NCBI GenBank assembly: GCA_010909165.1
Contig: VJWM01000116.1
Coordinates: 124,001 to 188,000, forward strand
DNA: 64,000 bases
Reading direction: 5' to 3'
Origin: Anthoceros angustus
Lineage: Eukaryota > Streptophyta > Anthocerotopsida > Anthocerotales > Anthocerotaceae
Positions 12,121 to 21,749 of the stretch are shown here, piece by piece. Position numbers and translations under genes: made by a program. Position 1 is the stretch's first letter, and each line of letters opens with the position of its first letter. The notes beneath the pieces were generated by a model. That model ran no database searches and was not told where the DNA came from. It was given only the letters and a program-made list of their open reading frames with translations.

Positions 12121-12551
12121 GTGAGACAGAGATCAGGTCCGAGGTAATAGCCTGGTCTCACGAAAATACTTCTGAAGAAGGGGCACACACAGTTCTCCAA
12201 ACTTGTGAGACATACATCAGTCGGAGGTAATAGCTTGGTCTCACAAAAATTGCTCTGAAGAAGAAGCGAAGGCACGCACAGTTCTCCAGACTTGTGAGCC
12301 ATAGATCAGTCCGAGGTAATAGCTTGGTCTCACAAGAATAGCTCTGAAGAAAAAGCAAGGGCACACACAGTTCTCCAGACTTGTGAGACAGAGATCGGTC
12401 CGAGGTAATAGCTTGGTCTCACAAAACTAGCTCTGAAGAAGAAGCAAGGGCACACACAGTTCCCCAGACGTGTGAGACATAGATCAGTCCGAGATAGTAG
12501 CTTGGTCTCACAAAAATGGCTCTGAAGATGAAGCAAGGGCACACACAAACG
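12121..12551. repeat. 89-bp minisatellite, five units
   Basis: Units begin at 12121, 12205, 12294, 12383 and 12472 (84, 89, 89, 89 and about 80 bp). Each has gtgagac near its start and gtctcac about 30 bp later, so every unit can form a small hairpin, followed by gaagcaagggcacacacagt. Units differ by a few substitutions. The 89-bp period is not a multiple of three, and the minus-strand open frames across it are not conserved as protein. Confidence 0.93.
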
Positions 12552-13361
12552 TCCTTCAACTTGGTGATGGCTTCAACACCATCGCATATATTCACATCCC
12601 TGCCTAGCTATCCTGATCCCTAGGCTAAGCGAGGACGTGCCTCCACCACACATTCTCACATGTTGCTAAGGTTATCACTAAAATCTGGGGCGTAGGCTAT
12701 CTCAGCTGGGTAGCGTGAACTATCAAGAGAAGTTGTAGATAATATTTTGGGGATGTAGATATTTGATATTATATGCTTTTAACAAATAATCGATTTATTT
12801 GGGATACCTACTAGGTGCCTATTTCGGCGTGTCTACGCTGAGGATTTACTGCAGAGAGGCCTGTACGAAGTTTCTACATACATATGTGTAGCAGGCGAAA
12901 TGGCAAGCCTCCGCGTGTTGTGAAAAGTTGAAAACACGATGGTATTGGCGCACAGACTATACGATTGCCCGGGCATTCTGCAGCAGCGGCTAAGGGTTTC
13001 GTATGCACTGAGGCGCTCATTTAGCCAGCAAACGTTTTTTTGTATGATATGCAACCAGGTTTTTGTTTTGGCAGCCACAACATGAGTCTGCGAATGTTGC
13101 ACTGGAGGCTGAGCCCGCGCAAGATCTGAAAGTGAGCCGTTCGATCCGGAAACAGCGGAAATATGCTGCATCCACTCTTGTGTGTGTAGAAGCTGGTGGC
13201 AGACTCGGCATTAGCTGTAGCTCGGCCGCCGGGTCGCCCACATGGTCGGACTAGCATGACCAATTTCGTGGACCAGGCTGTGGCTAGGCAGGTGAAAAAA
13301 GTCTGAAGTGCTTTGCGGAACTGGAAGGGAAGCGAAGCGGTGCAGTGAGTGGCGAGCCAGC
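12552..13361. other. Intergenic, upstream of IBR5-like gene
   Basis: No gene seen. A stretch near 12690 resembles a tRNA A-box (ctcagctgggtagcg) but has no B-box or cloverleaf. The end must hold the promoter and 5' UTR of the gene at 13362. Confidence 0.4.
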
Positions 13362-14804
13362 ATGAGGAAGCGCGAGCGGGAGAATCCGTGTTATGTGTGC
13401 AATCATTACCATAAGTATGAAGACGGGGAGGTTTGCGGTGTGTGCGGGCATCGGTTACAGGTACCGACGGAGAAGGGCCCGCAGCAAAGCGCATTTTCAA
13501 CTGAGATTATTCCCTCGTTTTTGTATCTTGGAAGCTATGACAATGCATCCCGGTCCGAGCTGCTCAAGGCTCAGGGGATTACGCATATTTTGAATGTAAG
13601 TTCTTGAGCCCTGCATCTATGCTGATGTTGGTGGAGAGCCGGTGAGATGATTGCCAGATGTGTTGGAGCTAGGTCGGGTCATGGCACCACTGGTGTAGAT
13701 CTATAAGGACGTATGCAAGACCGTTGGGATGGTTACCAGTGATTGTTAGGTCATGGGGAACGGATGCAGGGGCCGGTCTGCACCATTGCGGAGTTGATGT
13801 CTTAGTGCAAGAAGGTCTCTGAGGCCCTGCGCTATCTTTGACGTCACTGCACTGACGGTTTTGCAGGCGGTGCCTGGTTGTCAAAACCTGTATAAGAACT
13901 CATTTACTTATCATGCCCTCAAGGAGGACAAGCACCTGCCTCTTGACGAGTGCTTGGAGTTCATTGGTAAGAGGCCAGCTTAATGTACTGTTTTGCAAGG
14001 TATGAGCTCAGGTTGGTCCGACCGCCTGTGACTCAGTGATTTGAAGGATACATCGGAGTTGATCTGTTGGGACCATAGCCCTTCACTTTCCTCTTCAAAG
14101 CATATTGGTTGATTATGCCGCGCTCTCTGCAGAACAAAGCAGGAGGGAGAAAGCTCGGGTTTTGGTGCACTGCATGTCAGGACAAACCAAGTGAGTGCCG
14201 TGCCAGGAGTGTGTGGTCGTCCTTATCGTGTTTGAATGTCGCTCACTGTTTCACAGTGCATGATGTGGTTCAATTGTCAGATCCCCTGCTATTGTGATCG
14301 CCTATTTAATGAGGTACAAGAAGTGGCCGCTTGCTCAAAGTTATCAATGGGTGAAAGACCGCAGACCAGCTATCAATCTAAGTCAAGGTGAATATGTCAC
14401 GTATTGCCTTCAAGATTGAATGTGTGACTCAGGGTCAGATTGTGTTGTTCGCTTGGATCCTTGACCTACAATACGATGCTCCAAATTCCACAGGGGTTGT
14501 CCAGCAGCTGCAGGATTTTGAAATCGAAGTGTTTGGGAGCAGTGTCAGTCAAGGCATTTCGACCCCAGTAGCAAACTCCTTTGGGTCCTTCGGCTACCTG
14601 TCCCCACCTCCACCACCTTCTGTCCCAGTGTTTGCTCAACCCCCAGTGTCCTCCCCAAGCACTGTGCTTCCTCTTACTGCAGGATCCAATAGCTTTGGTC
14701 CCAACAACTTCGTCTTCAGCGCTGTGAGACCAGAACAAGGTGTTTCAGGCAACAATTTTGGTGGAATCACTGCCTTGATGGACCACAACATGGATGGCTC
14801 TTAG
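13362..14804 (+). CDS. IBR5: IBR5-type dual-specificity phosphatase, 5 exons
   Basis: Homologue of Arabidopsis INDOLE-3-BUTYRIC ACID RESPONSE 5, a phosphatase affecting auxin and ABA responses. Exons: 13362-13595, 13867-13966, 14133-14190, 14281-14387, 14494-14804; 269 residues against about 257 in Arabidopsis. The family-specific start MRKRERENPC fixes ATG 13362 although an in-frame ATG lies at 13308. Next is a Cys/His cluster (CxxC ... CGVCGH) that looks like a zinc site, then FLYLGSYDNASRSELLK, CQNLYKNSFTYH and the signature VHCMSGQT. In this model the signature reads Cys-Met-Ser-Gly-Gln-Thr-Lys, with Lys where CX5R phosphatases have Arg; the codon is split by the third intron (AA plus A). 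The Pro/Phe/Gly-rich tail fits the family. Frame is intact otherwise. Confidence 0.92.
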
Positions 14805-15607
14805 GGTCCTCATTGTTGCTTGTCATCATTGGGTAGAACCACCCGATCCTGCCCCTCAAATGCTGCGGTCTCAGGAATCTGCTGCGTCCCCTCGATTTTT
14901 GCCAACTGCTTTCATCTTGAGAAAGGGGACAAATTTGCGCGGGGGAAAGGATCAGGGCTCCGCGGACCAAGTTTGATGATAGCCTGTAGTTGTCTGCCAG
15001 TGCCACCTTTTATGCTGCATGACTTGGGCACATAGGTGGTCGAAGCCCATGTTTGTACCTCGTGACTCCTATTATTTGTGCATTGCTTGGAGATGAATGG
15101 AATGGAAAAACCAATTTGCGACATCTTCTCTTACAGTTACGGACATGAGGTGATCTCCGTCTGCCCAAACCGTGGAAGTCGATTGTCCGTCTCGCATGCA
15201 GCTTCAAGCTGTTTCCAGCTAGCGTGTACAAATGAGACAAAGATCACCGGACACCAAAGCGGAACGTTTCGTGCTTAGACCTTTTCTGCATTAGCCTTTG
15301 TTTCAACATTGAATCTCATTATCGTCGAAGTTCATTGTCTTCTTGCACGATGGCGTTGCAACATGTTGGTCTGGAGAGCAGACAATATCCTGTATGCTCT
15401 CTTACCATACGTGGGACACTGGCACACCGTCAGTCTGAATGTCAGGAACTTGTGGGGCTATTGTTAAAGCACAGGCGGGACTATCAGCCTCTGCCATTTC
15501 AAAACATAGGCCCGTGTCATGCGATTGCAGATACTTGAACTTCCAAGAGCTCAGCCGGAAGGGTCGAGAGAACTGTGAAGCTCTCTGCAAAGCACGTTGT
15601 GTGTGAA
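14805..15607. other. Intergenic between IBR5-like and PPR genes
   Basis: Contains the 3' UTR of the phosphatase gene and the upstream region of the PPR gene. No other gene or repeat recognised. Confidence 0.45.
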
Positions 15608-18600
15608 ATGTATCCCAAAATGGCTGTTGAGCACCCAGCTTCTGCACAGCTGTTGCAATTTTGCGAACAGCCGTCTTCTGACGGCATGCAGAATGCCATA
15701 TCTATGAGGTCTGAGTCGCGGCCGCAGGTCTCATGCCTCGGGACAGAAGGAAATTCTCACATGGTGAGGTTGAAGAACTTGTGTGATGAAGGACGAATGC
15801 AGGAGGCGTTGGATTTCATGCACGGCATGAGTAAGCAGGGCACCTTACCCTCCACTGCAACTTGTGCCTACTTGGTGCGAGCGTGCAGTAAGAGGAAAGT
15901 GTTAGCTGAAGCTAGGCGATTACATGCATACATTGTGATTTACGCAATTGAGTTGGACAGGTATCTTGGGGAGTCTGTCGTTGACATGTTCGTTCAATGC
16001 AAGAGTCTTTCAGATGGTCTCCGTGTTTTCAACAGATTGCCTGAGCGAACTGCTTTCTCTTGGACAGCCATTATTTCGGCCTATGTTAAGGCGGGTCAAG
16101 AGCAGGAAGCTCTGAAGCATTATCAACGCATGCAAGATGAAGGGGTGGAGCCCAACAAGTATACCTTCGTGACCCTACTGAAAGCTTGCAGTAGCTTAGC
16201 GGATTTGGAACTTGGCAAAAGTATTCACGCTGATGTGCAAAGGTGTAAGTGTGAGTCAGACCTGTTTGTAGGGACCACTTTGGTTGCCATGTACGCTAAA
16301 TGTGGGAGCATGGTAGATGCACGACGAGTGTTTGACACATTGTCTCAACGTGATGTGGTGTCATGGAATGCAATGATTGCAGGGTATGCCCAGCAACAGC
16401 AGCCTGGGTGTGCTTTGCAATTGTATGCCCAGATGCAGGAGGAAGGTGTGGAGCCAGATAGTTGGACTTTGGTGAGTGTGATGAAAGCGTATGGCAACTT
16501 GGCAGCCATGGAAGAAGGCACATCTACAAATGGAGGAGTTGTCAAGGTTCAATGCCTGCAAAGGGCTAAGGAGATGCACCGTGTCGTGATCAGAAGGGGT
16601 TATGAAATGAATATTTTCGTGGGAACAACTCTTGTTGACATGTATGCGCAGTGTGGCAGCATGACGGACGCACACCATGTCTTTAACACGTTGCCCCATT
16701 GCAGTGTGGTTTTGTGGAATGCTATTATGGCTGGTTATGCTGAGCACGGAGAAAGTGGGAAAGCTTTGCAACTATATGACCAGATGCAGGAGGAGGGTGT
16801 GAGGCCAGACCACTGGACCTTTGTTAGCGTACTTAAGGCATGTGGAAATCTAGCTTTGCTGGAGGAGGCCACTTTCAGGCAACCGGAACCAGTAAAAATG
16901 GGTTGCTTGCAAAAAGGGAAGGTCATACATGCGACCATTGTCAGCAGGGGGTATGAAGCAGATGCATTTGTGGGGAACACTCTAATTGACATGTATGCAA
17001 ACTGTGGGAGTATCGCAGAAGCAAAGCATGTGTTTGACACTTTGCCTCAGCGGAATGTGGTCTCCTGGAACGCAATGATATCTGGATATGTGCAGCAAGA
17101 ACACGGAGACAAGGCCTTGCAACTTTATGTTAAAATGCAGGAGGAAGGTGTGACGCCAAGCAGTCGGACCTGGGTGTGTGTCTTGAAAGCATGTAGTGCC
17201 CTGGCATCCTCAGAGCCACCCACTCTCACGGACGGACAGGCTGTCAAATTAAGCAGCCTTCATGCTGGTAAGGAGATCCATGCTAAAGTCGTTGAGGCTG
17301 GTTATGAACGTGATCCTTTTGTGGCCAACTCTCTTGTTGACATGTATGCAAACTGTGGCAGCATGATGGATGCGTTGCAAGTGTTTAACGCATTGCCCTC
17401 AAGCAGCGTGGTGACCTGGACGAGTATGATCACAGGATACACAGACCAATCCCAGGGGGAGATGGCTTTGCAACTGTATGCACAGATGGAGAAAAACGGG
17501 ATAAGACCAGACAATCTGACATTCGTCAGCGTGCTGAAAGCCTGTGCCAGTCTTGCATCCGTCGAGAAATGTACTGTCCTGAATGGGGAAGGGGTCAAAT
17601 CAGACTCCCTGGACAAGGGTAGGCGGATTCACGATGCAATTGTAAGAAAGGGTTGCGAGTCGGACCCACATGTTGCTACTGCCCTCATTGACATGTATGT
17701 GAAATGTGGAAGCATGGATGATGCATGCCGTGTGTTTGCCACATTGTCCCACCGCAATGTGGTTTCTTGGACAACGATGATCGCAGGATATGTCGAGCAA
17801 GAGCAAGGGGAAAAGGCTCTGGAACTTTATGAGAGAATGAAGCAGACAGGTGTGCCTCCAGACAGCAGAACCCTTGTGAGCATCCTCAAGGCATGTGGCA
17901 GCCTGGCTGCCCGTGTCGAGGCCACACTGGTCGATGGACAGCAGGTGAAATTGCAGTGCCTGGAGAAGGTGAAGGCAACGCACGCTGAGGCTGTGCAACA
18001 GTGCTGTGAGGCAGATTTGTTCGTGAGCAACACCCTTATTGATGTGTACGCAAAATGTGGCAGCACATTAGCTGCAAGGCTTATCTTCAACACCATGCCA
18101 GAGAGGAACGTTGTCTCATGGAATGCCATGATCTCAGGATATGCCCAGCAAGAGCAGAGCGAGGACGCTCTGGAGCTCTTTGCCCAGATGCAGGCGGAAG
18201 GATGGAGCCCGAGTAACTGGACTTTTGCCAGTGTGCTGACAGCATGTGGCAGCCTTGCTGCCATGGAACAGCCGACGCTTGTAGACGGCAGCTGGGTGAA
18301 ACTGGAATGTCTGCAAAAGGGCAGGGCTGTCCACGACGAAGTCGATAGACTGGGATACTCAACAGATTTAGTCGTTGCCAACTGCCTCATCGACATGTAC
18401 GCAGCCTGCGGTAGCATGGTGGATGCAGAGCTGGTGTTCGGCAGGTTGGCAAACCGGGATGTGGTAACTTGGACAGCCATGATCTCAGGACATGCCATGC
18501 ACAGCCAAGCAGAGCAGGCTGTGGAACTGTACAAGCAGATGCTGCACGACGGTGTCAGACCCAACGAGGCCACCTTCCTCAGCCTCCTCAAAGCTTGCAG

Positions 18601-19420
18601 CAATGCGGGAACGCTGCACCTGTGTCAGCAAATCCATGGTGACATTGTTGCAGCCGGGCTGGAGCTTGAAGCTCGGGTGGCAACTACTCTCATCCACACC
18701 TACTGCAGACGTGGAAGCATGCAGGATGCCCAGCAAGTGTTCGACAGACTCGAGAGCCGAGACGTGTTCCCTTGGACTGCATTGATTGCCGGATATGCCA
18801 GGCATGGAGAAGCTGAAACAAGCCTGCAGTTGTTGGAAGACATGCAGCAGGCAGGCATCAAGCCGAACGGAGTCACCTTCCTGTCAGTCCTCACTGCCTG
18901 CAGCCACTCCGGCATGGTGCAGAAAGGCCTGCAGCTCTTCGAGTCCATGTGCGCCGACTCCAGCGTCTCACCGGGAGTGGAGCACTATGTCTGCCTCGTG
19001 GATCTCCTGGGCCGAGCAGGCCTGTTCACCCAAGTGGAAGCCTTGATCTCGGAGCTGCCCACGCAGCCCAGCATAGCTCTCTGGCTCTCTGTTCTGAGCG
19101 CCTGTCAGACCCACAGCAACGTTGCTCTGGGGAGGAGGGCGTTCGAGGGTGCAGTGCAGCTGGATCCGAAACGGGCAGCTCCGTACCTGCTCATGGCCAA
19201 CCTGTATGCCTGCCTGCAGATGTGGGAGGCTGCCTGGGAGATAGAGGACCGCAGTCGGAGGGCAGGTGCGTGGAAGGAACCTGGCTTGAGCTGGGTGGAG
19301 CATGGGGAAATGGTGCACCCATTTGTGGCCGGAGACAGAAGCCACCCAGCAAGTCCCCAGGTGTACTCGAAGCTCTATCACCTGGGGCAGCACATTAGTG
19401 CCATGAATGACATCAAATAG
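15608..19420 (+). CDS. Giant PLS-class PPR protein with E/E+ tail, no DYW; 351-bp super-repeat
   Basis: Single intact exon, 1,270 residues from ATG 15608 (the frame is open a little further upstream without an ATG). About two dozen PPR motifs of the PLS type are visible from repeated blocks such as VSWNAMISGYAQQ and LIDMYAKCGS. The C-terminus GLSWVEHGEMVHPFVAGDR fits E/E+ motifs; a DYW deaminase is absent. PLS-PPR proteins bind organellar RNA and usually guide C-to-U editing; without DYW a partner deaminase would be needed. The DMYAKCGS-like codons fall at 15986, 16289, 16640, 16991, 17342, 17693, 18044, 18395 and 18698: spacing 303, then 351 six times, then 303 bp. Six triplets thus carry a 16-residue insertion between LAxxE and the LxKGKxIH helix. 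Target RNA is unknown. Confidence 0.93.
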   Translation: MYPKMAVEHPASAQLLQFCEQPSSDGMQNAISMRSESRPQVSCLGTEGNSHMVRLKNLCDEGRMQEALDFMHGMSKQGTLPSTATCAYLVRACSKRKVLAEARRLHAYIVIYAIELDRYLGESVVDMFVQCKSLSDGLRVFNRLPERTAFSWTAIISAYVKAGQEQEALKHYQRMQDEGVEPNKYTFVTLLKACSSLADLELGKSIHADVQRCKCESDLFVGTTLVAMYAKCGSMVDARRVFDTLSQRDVVSWNAMIAGYAQQQQPGCALQLYAQMQEEGVEPDSWTLVSVMKAYGNLAAMEEGTSTNGGVVKVQCLQRAKEMHRVVIRRGYEMNIFVGTTLVDMYAQCGSMTDAHHVFNTLPHCSVVLWNAIMAGYAEHGESGKALQLYDQMQEEGVRPDHWTFVSVLKACGNLALLEEATFRQPEPVKMGCLQKGKVIHATIVSRGYEADAFVGNTLIDMYANCGSIAEAKHVFDTLPQRNVVSWNAMISGYVQQEHGDKALQLYVKMQEEGVTPSSRTWVCVLKACSALASSEPPTLTDGQAVKLSSLHAGKEIHAKVVEAGYERDPFVANSLVDMYANCGSMMDALQVFNALPSSSVVTWTSMITGYTDQSQGEMALQLYAQMEKNGIRPDNLTFVSVLKACASLASVEKCTVLNGEGVKSDSLDKGRRIHDAIVRKGCESDPHVATALIDMYVKCGSMDDACRVFATLSHRNVVSWTTMIAGYVEQEQGEKALELYERMKQTGVPPDSRTLVSILKACGSLAARVEATLVDGQQVKLQCLEKVKATHAEAVQQCCEADLFVSNTLIDVYAKCGSTLAARLIFNTMPERNVVSWNAMISGYAQQEQSEDALELFAQMQAEGWSPSNWTFASVLTACGSLAAMEQPTLVDGSWVKLECLQKGRAVHDEVDRLGYSTDLVVANCLIDMYAACGSMVDAELVFGRLANRDVVTWTAMISGHAMHSQAEQAVELYKQMLHDGVRPNEATFLSLLKACSNAGTLHLCQQIHGDIVAAGLELEARVATTLIHTYCRRGSMQDAQQVFDRLESRDVFPWTALIAGYARHGEAETSLQLLEDMQQAGIKPNGVTFLSVLTACSHSGMVQKGLQLFESMCADSSVSPGVEHYVCLVDLLGRAGLFTQVEALISELPTQPSIALWLSVLSACQTHSNVALGRRAFEGAVQLDPKRAAPYLLMANLYACLQMWEAAWEIEDRSRRAGAWKEPGLSWVEHGEMVHPFVAGDRSHPASPQVYSKLYHLGQHISAMNDIK

Positions 19421-20075
19421 AGAGGAGGAGAAAAGAGGGGTCTACGAATCTGCTTGCCCAATGCTGATCCCAGTTATATCTGTGGAGTGTGGAGATGTGG
19501 GTGCCTGGGCTGACGAGGTTGGAATGTGTGACTGCTGAGAACAAGGTGGAAGGTGAATGTAGCGTGGTGGAGGTTGCACAACTACCGAACTCGATAGGGT
19601 GAGATACCTGAAAGGTGATGGGAAGCGGCTTGATTGGGATGTGTAATGAAGTGGGAAGAGTCCTACTGGTGACGGCACACGCAAGAGATGAGAGGTGATC
19701 AGACGATATACACATGTTTGAGCTCATCCAGCTATCAGTCCAGGGTTCGAGAAAAGAGGCATCTCCGTGTCATTACACCACGCACCTCTTGTCGGCTACT
19801 AGCAAGGCAGTTGCATCGGGATGCGTGCGCCTCACGTCTTCATATTCCCCTCCTACACATCCCTGTGTCATTGCAGGCTCCGGAGTCCCGGTGTGCGGTG
19901 TGCACTAAATTCTTGGGCTACGTACAAACGTACACGGCATTGATCCACTAGGCCTGAACATACTAGAACAATTGTGTGTAATGACAATTTGAGAGTGCAA
20001 AGGTCACTCTCAGGCTTGGCGTGCAGGCTTTGAGGAAGCAAGTGAAGGGTTGCTTGTTATGGTGCCGACGTCATT
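19421..20075. other. Intergenic, no gene recognised
   Basis: 3' region of the PPR gene. Open frames are short and without motif. Confidence 0.45.
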
Positions 20076-20334
20076 GCTCTTTCATTTCTGCAACAAGTGT
20101 CACTGCTCCTGCCAAGCCGCTGCTCCTGCCAAGCCACTGCTACACCTATCAAGCTGCTTTCCTCAACCAAGAGGAATGCCCCCAGCTCCCCCCATCTATT
20201 TCAGGGCCACCCTGCATTTCTCTTGGTTGAGGAAAGCAGCTTGATAGGTGTAGCAGTGCCTTGGCAGGAGCAGCGGCTTCGCAGGGGCTGCGGCTTGGCA
20301 GGAGCAGCGACAGTTGTTGCAGAAATGAAAGAGC
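20076..20334. repeat. Long near-perfect inverted repeat (hairpin)
   Basis: The left arm (20076-20173, starting gctctttcatttctgcaac) and right arm (20220-20334) are close reverse complements with a 46-bp spacer. The right arm has one extra copy of an internal ~18-bp unit (ctgctcctgccaagccg), so arms are 98 and 115 bp. A transcript would fold into a long hairpin. It could be a MITE-like element, an inverted duplication, or a small-RNA precursor; it lies about 310 bp beyond the 3' end of the ABA receptor gene. Confidence 0.9.
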
Positions 20335-20643
20335 GGAAAGAAGTTGCTGGACAAGTAGACATGGAGCTGAGTGGAAATGAAAATCATGCCCATCGATCGA
20401 TTTCGGCCACAAAAGTTCTTGCACATCAATGCTTACGGTAAGCCTCCCTCCCTTCCCCCAACATCCATAAGCTAGGATACTTGTCGACCGGACTACGAAA
20501 TTACAGCCAATGAATTGAATTTCCCCTAGCGAAATTTCACACAACCTACCAACTCTGACTAAAATTACAAGGCGTACTCAATGAAAGTTATGGAATCATT
20601 ACCAAAACAATGAGAGCTTCAGAGTTTCAAGGGGGCATTGAAG

Positions 20644-21749
20644 CTACGCATCAGATATCCTCATCAGTCGCTCTGTATCCTCTTGCAAAGCAATTCGCTC
20701 CGATATGTCAGCAAGTGACTTAAGGTTGCACTTAATCACGGTTTCAACAAAGAAGCACGTGTCTTCCTTCGTGTTCCCTTCAGGAGTATCCACAACGTAC
20801 GACTCGATGGCCACTGTACCCTGCCGACCTTCCACAACCTCTGGATGTAGGGTGATGATGGACCAATAGTTCTGCAGGACAGCGGCCAACATGATCAGTG
20901 ACCAGGGCTGGAAGTACGCACATGTACGGAAGCAGCCAAACAGCTGAAAGAAACATGCTTAGCTTAGCATCAAAATTTTCTCAACAGAGAGATGGACGAA
21001 GCATGTAGGAACAACAACCACACCCATCCTTCACACACATTACCCGCAACCGATGATCACCGTCCAGAATCCTGTAGCTGAAAACATGCTCGTTCTCGTC
21101 CAGTATCTCGAGCCGTTCTGTGCTTCTGGTCGCAGGAAGACCGGATACTACGTGCAGATCCCTGATGCTGCCGACACTACCATCTCCCTTGACTGTACAG
21201 CTTTGAATAAAGCGTTTGTATTTCTCTGGTTGATCAAACCTCCGCACCAAGGACCATACCTGCGAATACATACCAGGCAGGACACATGGTCAGGCAGGCA
21301 AGAGACGTTACATACATCTTTGTCCGCAGAGTTTGCGAACCGAGAACTACATCCTCCACAATATGCGCCACCCTCGAAGACGAGAGAGGAAAGTCACACA
21401 TTCCACGGGATGTGATCTAACACATGCCGCACATAACAAGGAGTCCCGATTCAGACACCAAAAGAAGGAAGCAAGGAACGAGGAAGCAAGGCGAGCTGCT
21501 TACCACACTGACAGGAGCATTGATATGCTTGACGAGAATGGACCCGCACTGGCGGTCCTGCATCTCATGAGTGTGATAGCGCCAAATGTAGTCCAATTCT
21601 GCATCCGCAGCCCTGTCGCTCATGGCTTGGCCAGCAGCCCCGCCGGGACCATGCTCAGGATCGGGCCCTACATCCGAGCACTGCGAATGCTCCCCGGGCC
21701 CGGGCGGCGCAGCCTCCCCCGCTCCTGTAGACGCGACATCCCCAACCAT
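20644..21749 (-). CDS. PYL: ABA receptor, PYR/PYL/RCAR family (subfamily I, PYL7-10-like), 3 exons
   Basis: Soluble START-fold receptor that on binding abscisic acid inhibits clade A PP2C phosphatases. Exons on the minus strand: 21504-21749, 21044-21259, 20644-20871; 229 residues, phase 0 junctions. Visible signature parts: [17 protein letters not shown] (with the Lys equivalent to PYR1 K59 that contacts the ABA carboxylate), gate loop [14 protein letters not shown], latch [20 protein letters not shown], and KCNLKSL in the C-terminal helix. Residues expected to line the pocket (Glu of STER, Tyr of NYWS, Glu of ESYVVD, Asn of CNL) are all present. Wording and intron positions (before VWSLV and after HRLR) are like the PYL7-10 group as I know it. 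The first ~45 residues, rich in Gly/Pro, are not conserved; a later Met (SDRAADAE) could be the true start. Confidence 0.92.

Noticed and set aside
12036-12548. Minus-strand open frames with repeated Cys-Leu-Thr words
   Set aside because: They are translations of the 89-bp minisatellite in shifting frames; 89 is not a multiple of three.
12680-12760. Possible tRNA (ctcagctgggtagcg looks like a D-arm/A-box)
   Set aside because: No B-box, no acceptor stem pairing and no T-arm within the next 60 bases.
15575-15607. Start of the giant PPR protein at 15575
   Set aside because: This codon is GTG; the first ATG in frame is 15608.
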